From the NCBI GenBank assembly GCA_035263865.1, contig DATFQX010000130.1, positions 1-64,000 on the forward strand: a DNA stretch of 64,000 nt. Direction: 5' to 3'. The notes under the pieces are model-generated. The model was not told the DNA's origin. It saw nothing but the letters and a program-made list of their open reading frames with translations, and did not search any database. Below are positions 51,616-60,656 of this stretch, in pieces (position 1 is the stretch's first letter; each line of letters begins with the position of its first letter). A program made the translations under genes and the position numbers. The stretch comes from VAZQ01 sp035263865 (lineage in GTDB: Bacteria; Pseudomonadota; Alphaproteobacteria; Rhizobiales; Xanthobacteraceae).

Positions 51616-52152
51616 ATGGCTCGCGTACCTCTCATCCAGGAGCAAGAGCGTCCCGAACTCGCGGACATGATCGAAAGATTCCGCGCCGGGCGGCGCGGTA
51701 AGCTGATCAATATCTATCGCATGCTGCTCAACGCGCCACCGCTCGCGGAGAGCTGGTTCAATCACTCCAACACGGTACGATGGAAGACGACGCTTCCTGG
51801 GCGATTGCGCGAGATCGTGATCGTCCGCATGGGTCACGTGACCAAGTCGCAATATGTCTTGCGCCAGCACGTGCCGTCTTTGGCGGTCGCGGACGGACTC
51901 TCGATCGAGGAATGCGATGCGCTTTCGGATTGGGGCGCCTCAAGATTCTTCACCGCGAGCGAGCGCGCCGCCCTCGCCTATGCCGATACCATGACCCGCG
52001 AAATCGCGGTGCCGGATGCGGTCTTCGCGGAGCTCGACCGCCACTTCAACGCCAGAGAGATCGTCGAATTGACGGTGCTCATTGGCACCTACAATATGAA
52101 TGCGCGCGTGCTGCAGGCCCTGCAACTCGATCTCGAGCCGCTCCCGCCGTGA
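51616..52152 (+). CDS. carboxymuconolactone-decarboxylase-family protein
   Basis: A 178-residue all-helical protein of the CMD/AhpD-like superfamily: LPGRLREIVIVRMGHVTKSQ, VLRQHVPSLAVADGLS, and the trailing FNAREIVELTVLIGTYNMNA. The histidine of the core motif is kept (RQH), but there is no C-x2-C pair, so it should not be an AhpD-type peroxidase. It may be a decarboxylase or hydrolase acting late in a protocatechuate-like route, or a protein of unknown role as many single-domain CMD proteins are. Its stop overlaps the next gene's GTG (GTGA). Confidence 0.87.
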   Translation: MARVPLIQEQERPELADMIERFRAGRRGKLINIYRMLLNAPPLAESWFNHSNTVRWKTTLPGRLREIVIVRMGHVTKSQYVLRQHVPSLAVADGLSIEECDALSDWGASRFFTASERAALAYADTMTREIAVPDAVFAELDRHFNAREIVELTVLIGTYNMNARVLQALQLDLEPLPP

Positions 52153-53126
52153 GCAGGGCTTTTCGTTTCCATGAGCACGGCGGCCCCGAGGTGCTGCGCT
52201 TCGAGGACGTCGAGATCGGCGCCCCTGGACCCGGCGAGGTACGCATCCGCAACTTCGCGGTCGCCATCAACTATCGCGACGTGCTGATGCGGCGTGGCGT
52301 GCACGCGGTCAAATCACTACCCTCGGCGATCGGGCTTGAAAGCGCGGGAATCATCGACGCTCTCGGACCCGGCGTGAACGGCTTTGCGGTTGGCGATCGC
52401 GTCGTCTATGCCGGGATGCCGGAAGGCTCCTACGCTGAATTGCGCATCGTCCCGACGGCGCGCCTCATCACCCTGCCCACGGGCATTGATGAGCGCACGG
52501 CTGCCTCGATGATGATCCGCGGCATGACCGCGCGCTGCCTGCTGCGCGACACATACAAGGTGCAGCGAGGCGACACGATCCTGATCCACGCCGCGGCCGG
52601 GGGAGTGGGCCTTATTATGTGCCAATGGGCGAAGCACCTCGGCGCGACGGTCATCGGCACCGTGAGCAGCGATGAGAAGGCCGCGGTCGCCCGCGCGCAC
52701 GGTTGCGATCATCCAATCGTCTATACGCGCGAGGATTTTGCCGAACGGGTGCGCGGGATCACCGGCGGCGAAGGCGTTCCCGTGGTCTACGATTCGGTTG
52801 GGAAGGCGACGTTTGAAGGATCGCTGCGATGCCTGCGCCGGCGCGGGGTAATGGCCTCATTCGGCGAAGCCTCCGGCGATCCCGATCCCATGCCTCCGCG
52901 CCGGCTGGGCGCCCTCGGCTCGATCTACCTTACCCACCCAAGCGTCTCCAATTACACCGCCACCCGCGCCGAGCTCTTGACCGCAGCACACGACCTGTTC
53001 GCCATGGTCGCGAGCGGCAAGATCAAGATCGAGATCAGCAGGACCTACCCGTTGCAAGAGGCGCCCCGCGCCCATGCCGATATCGAATCTCGTAAGACCA
53101 CCGGATCGATCGTGATGTTGGTGTGA
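52149..53126 (+). CDS. zinc-independent quinone oxidoreductase (MDR family)
   Basis: A 325-residue NADPH:quinone-reductase-like protein. The N-terminal GroES-like domain has PGPGEVRIRNFAVAINYRDV and GLESAGIIDALGPGV. The Rossmann domain has ILIHAAAGGVGLIMCQWAKH, the family NADP motif, and GTVSSDEKAAVARAHGCDH. Zinc-ligand cysteines are absent. The GTG start overlaps the CMD stop, giving translational coupling; upstream in-frame codons belong to another reading of the CMD gene. It may reduce a quinone or enone formed in the pathway. It converges on the FAD monooxygenase gene. Confidence 0.9.
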   Translation: MSRAFRFHEHGGPEVLRFEDVEIGAPGPGEVRIRNFAVAINYRDVLMRRGVHAVKSLPSAIGLESAGIIDALGPGVNGFAVGDRVVYAGMPEGSYAELRIVPTARLITLPTGIDERTAASMMIRGMTARCLLRDTYKVQRGDTILIHAAAGGVGLIMCQWAKHLGATVIGTVSSDEKAAVARAHGCDHPIVYTREDFAERVRGITGGEGVPVVYDSVGKATFEGSLRCLRRRGVMASFGEASGDPDPMPPRRLGALGSIYLTHPSVSNYTATRAELLTAAHDLFAMVASGKIKIEISRTYPLQEAPRAHADIESRKTTGSIVMLV

Positions 53127-53130
53127 CCGT

Positions 53131-53153
53131 AGGCTGCGAGCCTGGCGCAGCCT
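53131..53153. terminator. probable bidirectional hairpin between convergent genes
   Basis: AGGCTGCG (53131-53138) pairs with CGCAGCCT (53146-53153) around a 7-base loop. It lies in the 55-base gap between the quinone oxidoreductase and the FAD monooxygenase, which converge. There is no T-run on either side, so its strength as a terminator is uncertain. Confidence 0.5.
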
Positions 53154-53181
53154 CTCGGACGAGGCCGTCGGCCGTCCGCAA

Positions 53182-54810
53182 TCACTGTCCCGTCGCGAGC
53201 GCCGCCAATTTTTCCGGCTCGGCCGGAAAATCATTGCCGCGCCAGACCACATGCATGTCTGGCCGCAACAGCAGCAGATCATACCCGTAGACGTCGCGCG
53301 GCCGGTTATCGGGAAGATTGAGAACCTGCAGGGGCGCGCCGATGGCGGCAAATCCCTGGCGCAAGGCGCTCGCATCGGCCTTCGTTCCGCCCAAGCGCAA
53401 CAGCGTGTAGCCGTGACCGTAGCCGATACGGTCCTGCATCGCGCTGCCGTCGTCGAGCCATACATGCGGCAGTCGCGCACCCGGCCACGTGCTTGGAATA
53501 TATGTCATGAACTCGTGTGGCGGCCCCTCGCCCGGCTCCGCGGCGATCAGCGGCGAGCCGACATAGCGATAGCCAAGCTCGGCGCCGATCATTTCCGTCG
53601 CCTTGTGCTGCTCGACATCGGCGACGCGCGCCAGCTCTTGGCGCAGCGCCGCGCCGGCGGGCGTTCGCTCGCGGATCTCCGGCCGATAGAGTGAGCGCCA
53701 CCGCCGCCGTCCCTGCGTCGCAAAGCCGGATGCCGCGACGTTGCGTTCACCCACTTGCCGGCGCTCGATCTCATAGGACGGGAGCAGTTTGGGGCCGCCC
53801 CATCCAGCAAACGTGGCCGCGAGCTTCCATGAGAGGTCAATCGCATCACCGACGCCGGTATTCATGCCAAGTCCGCCCGTCGGAATGACGAGATGCACGG
53901 CGTCGCCGGCCAGAAAAACGCGGCCTTCGCCATAACGGTCCGCCAGCAGCAGATTCATCCGCCACTGGCCGACATAGAGCATGTCGTATTTGACCGGCAT
54001 GCCGACGACGCGTTCGAACATACGGGCCATGTCCGCGTCCGTCTCGACGACCGAATGCAGCGTGAAATGCCGGGTCGAATCCTGGACGATCAGAAAGCTC
54101 CCCTCGGCGTCGACAACGTGATAATGCCGGCCCTTGCCAATTGCGATGCGCTCATAGAGATCTTCGCAATAATAAAGCGCCTGACGCAGCTCCTGGATGT
54201 TGGCCTCGCCGCTGAGCTTGATGCCGAGCTGCCGGCGCACGAGGCTCCCCCCGCCGTCGCAACCGACCATGTAGACGGCGCGCAGCGCGGTGAAGGAGCC
54301 ATCGCTGCGCTTGACCTGCGCGGTCACGCAATTCTCGTCTTGTTCGAAGGAGACGAGCTCGCAACCGTAGCGCAGCGTGATGGTGGGCAGCGCCTCTGCG
54401 ATCCGTTTCAGCAGCGGCTCGAGCGTGTATTGCGAGATGAGCTGATACGGTTCGAGCGGCTGGCTGCCGTCCTGTGATTTTGCGATCTGCGCCTTTGCCT
54501 CCGCCACCGAGGGGTGCACGTGGTGCACCAGTGGTGGTTCGACGAGCGACAGCACGACGAAGATGTCCATGGGACAATCCGCGGGAAGTCCCGCGTCGCG
54601 AACCTCCTCGACAATGCCCATGCGCCGGTAGATCTCCATGGTGCGGGCATTGCAGCGCTCCATCTTCGGCAGAAACTGGGGCGCATCCTTCTGCTCGATC
54701 ACCATCGCGCGCACGCCGCGGAGTCCGAGGTCGATGGCAAGGGTCAAGCCGGTCGGGCCGGAGCCGACGATGAGAACCTGTGCGTCCATGCCGAGAGTGG
54801 TACCCATCAT
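53182..54810 (-). CDS. FAD-dependent aromatic monooxygenase (phenol/3-HPP hydroxylase family)
   Basis: A 542-residue single-component flavoprotein monooxygenase. It has the GxGxxG motif VLIVGSGPTGLTLAIDLGLR, the DG region AVYMVGCDGGGSLVRRQLGI, the second FAD motif RVFLAGDAVHLVIPTGGLGM with NTGVGDAIDLSWKL, and a C-terminal thioredoxin-like domain typical of MhpA/PheA/TfdB. It hydroxylates a phenolic ring using NAD(P)H and O2. The start may be the second or a later ATG (MDAQVLIVG, 54789). It follows the carboxylase genes on the same strand after a 102-base gap but belongs functionally to aromatic catabolism. Confidence 0.92.
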   Translation of the reverse strand: MMGTTLGMDAQVLIVGSGPTGLTLAIDLGLRGVRAMVIEQKDAPQFLPKMERCNARTMEIYRRMGIVEEVRDAGLPADCPMDIFVVLSLVEPPLVHHVHPSVAEAKAQIAKSQDGSQPLEPYQLISQYTLEPLLKRIAEALPTITLRYGCELVSFEQDENCVTAQVKRSDGSFTALRAVYMVGCDGGGSLVRRQLGIKLSGEANIQELRQALYYCEDLYERIAIGKGRHYHVVDAEGSFLIVQDSTRHFTLHSVVETDADMARMFERVVGMPVKYDMLYVGQWRMNLLLADRYGEGRVFLAGDAVHLVIPTGGLGMNTGVGDAIDLSWKLAATFAGWGGPKLLPSYEIERRQVGERNVAASGFATQGRRRWRSLYRPEIRERTPAGAALRQELARVADVEQHKATEMIGAELGYRYVGSPLIAAEPGEGPPHEFMTYIPSTWPGARLPHVWLDDGSAMQDRIGYGHGYTLLRLGGTKADASALRQGFAAIGAPLQVLNLPDNRPRDVYGYDLLLLRPDMHVVWRGNDFPAEPEKLAALATGQ

Positions 54811-54912
54811 CTACTGCGGTCGCGGCGGGGCGTGGCCCACCGCCTCACTGTCTTGCGAAGTGCTTTCGTAAATAGATGGAACGCGAGGTCAAGCCCGGCG
54901 AGCAAAATCACA

Positions 54913-56913
54913 TTACTCTGCAGCCGGCTCGAAATCCGCGAGTTCGGTTCCTTCCTGCACGAAGTCGCCGACGGCGCATTTGAGCGCCTTCAGGCGGCCG
55001 TTGGCGGGTGCGCGCAGGGTGTGCTCCATCTTCATTGCCTCAAGCACGATGACCGGCGTCCCACGCGCCAAGCCGACGCCCGCTTCGGCGAGAATGCGCG
55101 TCACCGTGCCCGGCATCGGCGCGACGATGCGGCCCGCCGCGGCGGCTTCGGATATGTTCGCAGCGAACGGATCGACCCAGTGAAGCTTGCGCGCCCCACG
55201 CAACGTACTCAGGTCGAGTTCGCGGCCGACCCATGCCGCCGATACCCGCTCGAGCGCGTCGCCGAGGCACATATCGAACACACCATCCTCGCGCCGCACG
55301 AATTGCAATCGATCGTTCTTGCCATCGAACTCCAGGCTCAAGCCGCCGCGGCCGTACCAGAGCACCGCGTCGTAGCGCTCGGTGCCGTGACGAAAGCTCA
55401 AGGGACGGCTGCGGCGACCAGCGAGCGTCCAGCCGTCGGTGTGATCCCAGGGCGAGCTCTCGGCTGCAGTCTGCTCAGCCTGTTCGCGTAGCAACACCGC
55501 GGCGCAAGCCGCGGCTATATCGAGAACCACGAGCGCAGGCGCACGCCGCGTGAGCGTGGAAAGCTCTCGCTCGATGAAGCCGGTATCGATCTCGTCGCGG
55601 ACGACCTGCGGATGAGTCAGGAGCGCCTCGAGGAAAGCAATGTTCGTCGTCACACCGCTGATCTCGAACCCATTCAAAGCCTCGACGAGGCGATGGAGCG
55701 CCTGCGAGCGGTCGTCGCCCCAAGCGATTAGCTTCGCCAGCAGCGCATCGTAGTAGGGAGTGATGTCGTCGCCTGCGCGAAAGCCGGTATCGACGCGGAT
55801 GCCCTCGCCCGAGGGCTCGCGCCACGTGCGGATGGTTCCGCTCGCCGGCAGAAACCCCTTCTCGGGATCCTCAGCATAAATGCGTGCCTCGATGGCGTGG
55901 CCGTTGGCTGTGATGTGATCCTGTCCCAACGGCAGCTTTTCGCCCATGGCGATGCGCAACTGCCATTCAACGAGGTCGAGCCCGGTGATCAATTCGGTGA
56001 CTGCATGCTCGACCTGCAGGCGCGTATTCATTTCTATGAAATAGAAACCGGATGAATCCGTGATGAACTCGACGGTACCGGCCCCAACGTAACCCGCGGC
56101 CTGCGCGGCGGAGCGCGCCGCTGCCGACATTTCTGCGCGCCGTTCTGCGGTGATGCCGATCGAGAGCGCTTCCTCGACGACCTTCTGGTGCCGACGCTGA
56201 AGCGTGCATTCGCGCTCGAACAGCGACACCACGTTGGCGTCATTGTCGCCGAAGACCTGCACTTCGACGTGTCTCGGCTTGGCAATGTGTTTCTCGATCA
56301 GGATTTGGTCGTTGCCGAATGAGGACGCCGCTTCGCGCTTGGCTGCCGCGACCGCCTCCGTGAGTTCATCGGCCGCGCCGACGAGGCGCATGCCTCTGCC
56401 GCCGCCGCCCGCGGACGCCTTGACCAGAAGCGGATATCCAATCCGGTCGGCAGCTTCCTTGAGCGTCGCGAGGCCCTGATCCTCGCCGTGGTAGCCCGGC
56501 ACGACCGGGACGCCTGAGGATTCCATCAGCGCCTTGGCCCCCGATTTGGAGCCCATCAGGCGAATGGTTGCAGCGGAGGGGCCAACGAAAACCAAACCAG
56601 CATCAGCGCACGCTTGCGCGAAGTCGGCATTCTCGGAGAGAAAACCGTAGCCGGGGTGGATCGCCTCGGCGCCTGTCGCCTGCGCCGCCTCGATGATGGC
56701 GCCAATATGGAGATAGCTGTCCTTCGCCGGCGCTGGGCCAATCAGCACCGCCTCGTCGGCAAGGGCAACATGCATCGCGCCTCGATCGGCATCGGAATAG
56801 ATCGCGACCGTGCGCAGACCCATACGTTTGGCCGTGCGGATGATCCGGCACGCGATCTCCGCACGATTGGCGATCAATAATTTGTCGAAACGCCGGGCGA
56901 GCGACACCATCAC
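54913..56913 (-). CDS. mccA: acyl-CoA carboxylase biotin-carrying subunit (methylcrotonyl-CoA carboxylase alpha)
   Basis: At 666 residues, this is the biotin carboxylase plus biotin carrier subunit. Domains are the N-terminal KLLIANRAEIACRIIRTAKR, ATP-grasp with VKASAGGGGRGMRLV, the EMNTRLQVEHAVTE catalytic block, and a C-terminal biotinyl domain with K628 in VLEAMKMEHTL. It carboxylates biotin in a cytoplasmic complex with the beta subunit encoded immediately upstream (4-base overlap). Neighbouring isovaleryl-CoA dehydrogenase makes 3-methylcrotonyl-CoA the natural substrate, so a leucine/isovalerate route. Confidence 0.93.
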   Translation of the reverse strand: MMVSLARRFDKLLIANRAEIACRIIRTAKRMGLRTVAIYSDADRGAMHVALADEAVLIGPAPAKDSYLHIGAIIEAAQATGAEAIHPGYGFLSENADFAQACADAGLVFVGPSAATIRLMGSKSGAKALMESSGVPVVPGYHGEDQGLATLKEAADRIGYPLLVKASAGGGGRGMRLVGAADELTEAVAAAKREAASSFGNDQILIEKHIAKPRHVEVQVFGDNDANVVSLFERECTLQRRHQKVVEEALSIGITAERRAEMSAAARSAAQAAGYVGAGTVEFITDSSGFYFIEMNTRLQVEHAVTELITGLDLVEWQLRIAMGEKLPLGQDHITANGHAIEARIYAEDPEKGFLPASGTIRTWREPSGEGIRVDTGFRAGDDITPYYDALLAKLIAWGDDRSQALHRLVEALNGFEISGVTTNIAFLEALLTHPQVVRDEIDTGFIERELSTLTRRAPALVVLDIAAACAAVLLREQAEQTAAESSPWDHTDGWTLAGRRSRPLSFRHGTERYDAVLWYGRGGLSLEFDGKNDRLQFVRREDGVFDMCLGDALERVSAAWVGRELDLSTLRGARKLHWVDPFAANISEAAAAGRIVAPMPGTVTRILAEAGVGLARGTPVIVLEAMKMEHTLRAPANGRLKALKCAVGDFVQEGTELADFEPAAE

Positions 56914-58520
56914 ATCCTGAAGATGCCGAACCGCGTGGGCTCGCTCGGCGGCGCGTTGAGGCCGGCAGCCAGTGCAAGTCCTAGCACAGTACGCGTGTCG
57001 GCCGGATCGATGATGCCGTCATCCCAGATGCGGGCCGTCGCATAATAGGGATGGCCCTGGCGTTCGTATTGCTCGCGGATTGGCGCCTTGAACGCTTCGT
57101 CATCGGCCGCACTCCAGACGCCGCCCTTCGCCTCGGTTGCTTCCTGTCGCAGCAGTCCGAGCACGCTGGCGGCCTGGTCACCGCCCATGACGGAGATGCG
57201 CGCGTTCGGCCACATCCACAAAAAGCGCGGCCCATAGGCGCGTCCGCACATGCCGTAATTGCCGGCACCATAACTGCCGCCGATGATGAGGGTATATTTC
57301 GGGACGTTGGTGGTGGCGACCGCCGTCACCATTTTGGCGCCGTCCTTGGCGATGCCTCCCGCCTCGTATTTGCGCCCGACCATAAAGCCGGTGATGTTCT
57401 GAAGAAACAGCAGCGGGATATTGCGCCGGCTCGCCAGCTCGATGAAGTGCGTGCCCTTGAGCGCGCTCTCGCTGAACAGAATGCCGTTGTTGGCGAGGAT
57501 GCCGATGGGGAAGCCATGAATGTGGGCGAAGCCGCAAATCAGCGTCTCGCCGTACAGCGCCTTGAACTCCTGGAACTCGGATCCATCGACAATGCGCGCG
57601 ATCACCTCGCGAACGTCGTACGGCGTGCGCGGGTCCGCGGGCACGATGCCGTAGAGGTCCTCGACCGGGAACAACGGATCTTGCGACTTGCGGACCTCCA
57701 GATATGAATGCTTCAGCCGGTTGAGGTCCGCGACGATGCGCCGCGCAATGCCAATCGCATGACCGTCGTCGGTCGCATAATAGTCGGTCACACCTGATTG
57801 TCGGCTGTGCACGTCGGCGCCGCCTAGTTCCTCCGCGCTCACGTCCTCGCCAGTTGCCGCCTTCACGAGCGGCGGGCCGCCGAGAAAGATCGTGCCCTGA
57901 TGGCGCACGATGATGCTCTGGTCGGACATGGCGGGCACGTAAGCGCCGCCGGCGGTGCAGGATCCCATCACGATGGCGATCTGGGGAATGCCGAGCGAGG
58001 ACATTTGCGCCTGGTTGTAGAAGATGCGTCCGAAATGCCGCTCGTCCGGAAAGATTTCGTCCTGCAGCGGCAGGAATGCGCCGCCAGAATCGACCATGTA
58101 GATGCATGGCAGGTTATTCTCGCGCGCGATATCCTGCGCCCGCAAATGCTTCTTCACCGTCATCGGATAGTAGGTGCCGCCCTTGATGGTGGCATCATTG
58201 GCGATGACGACGCACTCGCGGCCGCTCACTCGACCGATGCCGGTGATGATGCTCGCGGAATGCACGTCGCCGCCATACATGCCGTGCGCGGCCAACGGCG
58301 AAAGCTCCAGGAACGGGCTGCCCGGATCGAGCAGCAGACCGATGCGCTCACGCGCAAGCAATTTCCCGCGCGCAACGTGCCGCGCGCGCGCTTCCTCGCT
58401 GCCGCCTTGCATCGCGGCCTCGAGCTTGCCGCGCAGGTCCGCGACCAGGGCCTTCATCGCCTCGGCGTTGCGGGCGAATTCCGTCGAGCCTGGGTCAATA
58501 GCGGATGTGAGCGCGGTCAT
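56910..58520 (-). CDS. mccB: methylcrotonyl-CoA carboxylase carboxyltransferase (beta) subunit
   Basis: A 536-residue carboxyltransferase. It has the N-terminal half RHVARGKLLARERIGLLLDP, GGTYYPMTVKKHLRAQDIAR, GSCTAGGAYVPAMSDQSII and GPPLVKAATGEDVSAEELGG, and the C-terminal half NITGFMVGRKYEAGGIAKDG, SYGAGNYGMCGRAYGPRFLW. The close match in block spacing to MccB/AtuC proteins and length near 535 favour methylcrotonyl-CoA over propionyl-CoA. It transfers CO2 from biotin to 3-methylcrotonyl-CoA. It follows the isovaleryl-CoA dehydrogenase gene by ten bases, so the three genes are one operon. Confidence 0.94.
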   Translation of the reverse strand: MTALTSAIDPGSTEFARNAEAMKALVADLRGKLEAAMQGGSEEARARHVARGKLLARERIGLLLDPGSPFLELSPLAAHGMYGGDVHSASIITGIGRVSGRECVVIANDATIKGGTYYPMTVKKHLRAQDIARENNLPCIYMVDSGGAFLPLQDEIFPDERHFGRIFYNQAQMSSLGIPQIAIVMGSCTAGGAYVPAMSDQSIIVRHQGTIFLGGPPLVKAATGEDVSAEELGGADVHSRQSGVTDYYATDDGHAIGIARRIVADLNRLKHSYLEVRKSQDPLFPVEDLYGIVPADPRTPYDVREVIARIVDGSEFQEFKALYGETLICGFAHIHGFPIGILANNGILFSESALKGTHFIELASRRNIPLLFLQNITGFMVGRKYEAGGIAKDGAKMVTAVATTNVPKYTLIIGGSYGAGNYGMCGRAYGPRFLWMWPNARISVMGGDQAASVLGLLRQEATEAKGGVWSAADDEAFKAPIREQYERQGHPYYATARIWDDGIIDPADTRTVLGLALAAGLNAPPSEPTRFGIFRM

Positions 58521-58530
58521 CGCCGCTCGC

Positions 58531-59712
58531 TCAGCGCGTCTTATCGAACAGCTGCCGGCCGATCAGCATGCGCCGGATTTCGCTCGTGCCCGCACCGATC
58601 TCGTAGAGCTTGGCGTCGCGCAGATATCGTCCGGTGGGATAGTCGTTGATATAGCCGTTGCCGCCGAGAAGCTGAACCGCATCGAGCGCGATCTTGGTGG
58701 CGTGCTCGGCGGCGTAGAGGATGGCACCGGCGGCATCCTCGCGCGTGGTCTCGCCGCGGTCACATGCCTTTGCCACGGCATAGACGTAAGCCTTGCACGC
58801 GTTCATCCCGACATACATGTCGGCGACCTTGCCCTGGACCAGTTGAAACTCCCCGATCGGTTGTCCGAATTGGCGGCGCTGGTGGATGTAGGGCGTCACG
58901 ACATCCATGCATGCCTGCATGATGCCGAGCGGCCCGGCCCCCAGCACCACGCGCTCGTAATCGAGCCCTGACATCAGGATCGTGACGCCGTCGCCGACGT
59001 CCCCCAGCACGTTCTCCGCGGGGACTTCGCAATCCTGAAATACCAACTCGCTGGTGTCGGAGCCGCGCATGCCGAGCTTGTCGAGCTTTTGCGCGGTGGA
59101 AAATCCCTTGAATCCTTTCTCAATGAGAAAAGCGGTGATGCCGCGCGGCCCTGCCGCCGGATCGGTCTTGGCGTAGACCACCAGCACCTCGGCTTGCGGG
59201 CCGTTGGTGATCCACATCTTGGTGCCGTTGAGGATGAAGCGGTCGCCATGCCTCTCCGCGCGGGTCTTCATCGAGACGACATCGGAGCCGGCGCCCGGCT
59301 CGGACATGGCGAGCGCGCCGACATGCTCGCCGGAGATGAGCTTTCCGAGATAGCGGCGCTTCTGCTCGTCCGTGCCGTTGCGGCGGATCTGATTGACGCA
59401 GAGGTTCGAGTGCGCGCCATAGGAGAGCCCGATCGCGGCGGACGCGCGGGAGATTTCCTCCATCGCGACGCAGTGCTCGAGATAGCCGAGCCCTGCCCCA
59501 CCCCATTCCTCCTCGACCGTGATGCCGTGCACGCCGAGCTTGCCCAGCTCGGGCCAGAGGTCGCGCGGAAAAATGTTGCTGCGGTCGATCTCCTCGGCGC
59601 GCGGAGAAATGCGCGCAGCGGCAAAGCCGCGCACGCTCTCGCGCAGCATGTCGGCTGTCTCGCCGAGGCCGAAATCAAATCCGCGAACGTCGTTCACGCG
59701 CATGGGCGCCAT
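58531..59712 (-). CDS. ivd: isovaleryl-CoA dehydrogenase
   Basis: A 393-residue acyl-CoA dehydrogenase. The N-terminal helical domain includes YGAHSNLCVNQIRRNGTDEQ, the FAD strand region has ALAMSEPGAGSDVVSMKT and GTKMWITNGPQAEVLVVYAK, and the C-terminal domain contains E253 in SGLDYERVVLGAGP, the catalytic base position of isovaleryl-CoA dehydrogenases, and QLLGGNGYINDYPTGRYLRD. It oxidises isovaleryl-CoA to 3-methylcrotonyl-CoA and heads the minus-strand mcc operon. The first ATG (MAPMRV) or the one three codons later may be the start. A 248-base divergent region separates it from the DLH-like gene; it contains a small palindrome CGTGGTGCCACG at 59800. Confidence 0.94.
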   Translation of the reverse strand: MAPMRVNDVRGFDFGLGETADMLRESVRGFAAARISPRAEEIDRSNIFPRDLWPELGKLGVHGITVEEEWGGAGLGYLEHCVAMEEISRASAAIGLSYGAHSNLCVNQIRRNGTDEQKRRYLGKLISGEHVGALAMSEPGAGSDVVSMKTRAERHGDRFILNGTKMWITNGPQAEVLVVYAKTDPAAGPRGITAFLIEKGFKGFSTAQKLDKLGMRGSDTSELVFQDCEVPAENVLGDVGDGVTILMSGLDYERVVLGAGPLGIMQACMDVVTPYIHQRRQFGQPIGEFQLVQGKVADMYVGMNACKAYVYAVAKACDRGETTREDAAGAILYAAEHATKIALDAVQLLGGNGYINDYPTGRYLRDAKLYEIGAGTSEIRRMLIGRQLFDKTR

Positions 59713-59960
59713 CTCGCATGCCGGCAGGCCGCTGACAGGCCGCCATCGAGCTTTCGCACTCGATTAATGCACGTCCTTGATCGCACAGGCAATATTGCGC
59801 GTGGTGCCACGATTGTACGCTCGACAAACGCGGCAGCACCGCCCTCCTCCCCTTGTGCAAGGCGAGGTGCAAGAGAAGAATGAGGTGCCGACCACCATCC
59901 TCAACCTCCCTGGCGGCGCAATACCGCCCTCGCCGCTCCTCCACACCCAAGGGGATTTCC

Positions 59961-60656
59961 ATGTCGCCCAAGTCCCAGGACATCAAGCAGTTCGGCTTGT
60001 TCGGCTTTCTCGCGCAACCCGACGCGCCAACCAAGAGCGGCGTCGTCATTCTGCCGACGATCTTCGGCGTCAACGCGTTCGTGCGCGGATATGCAGAGAC
60101 GCTTGCCCGCGCCGGGCTCGCCGCCGCGGTCTGGGATCCGTACGAAGGCCTGCCGCTGATCACGGATTACGAGGAATCGAAAAAACGCTCGCGCAAGCTG
60201 AGCGACAGCGGAATGCAAGCCAACGTGAAAAAATGGGTCGACTATCTGGAAAACGACTTGCGGCTCACTTCCATCGGCGTGGTCGGCTTCTGCCTGGGCG
60301 GCCGCTATGCGTTGATTGCCGCCACGCAGGAGAGAAGGATGAAGGCTTGCGCCGCCGCGTATCCCTCCATTGAAAATCCGCGGCTTAGCAACCAGGAGTA
60401 CGACGCGGTTGCGCTCGCTGCGGATATCCGCTGCCCCGTCCAGGTCCTTCAACCCGGCCACGATCACGTCGCAACGGTCGAAACTTACGGCGCGCTCAGG
60501 CAGACGCTGCACGAGCGCGCGGCCCCGACGATCTGGCAGTATTATCCCGACGCCGAGCACGGCTTCATGCATCGCAAGGAGCCGGCCGCCAATCCTGCAG
60601 CCACAGTGATCGCCTCACCACAGCTCGTTGCATTTCTCGCCGCCTGCCTATCGTGA
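59961..60656 (+). CDS. dienelactone hydrolase family protein
   Basis: A 231-residue alpha/beta hydrolase with the standard DLH triad: C111 in VVGFCLGGRYAL, D168 in QPGHDHVATV, H200 in YPDAEHGFMH. Other typical parts are GVVILPTIFGVNAFVRGYAE and AAVWDPYEGLPLI. The glutamate usually at the HE position of the oxyanion region is replaced by the TIFG segment. It would hydrolyse a lactone or ester intermediate. The long in-frame extension upstream is not family-like, so the ATG after AAGGGGATTTCC is taken. Its stop overlaps the next gene's GTG (GTGA). Confidence 0.9.
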   Translation: MSPKSQDIKQFGLFGFLAQPDAPTKSGVVILPTIFGVNAFVRGYAETLARAGLAAAVWDPYEGLPLITDYEESKKRSRKLSDSGMQANVKKWVDYLENDLRLTSIGVVGFCLGGRYALIAATQERRMKACAAAYPSIENPRLSNQEYDAVALAADIRCPVQVLQPGHDHVATVETYGALRQTLHERAAPTIWQYYPDAEHGFMHRKEPAANPAATVIASPQLVAFLAACLS

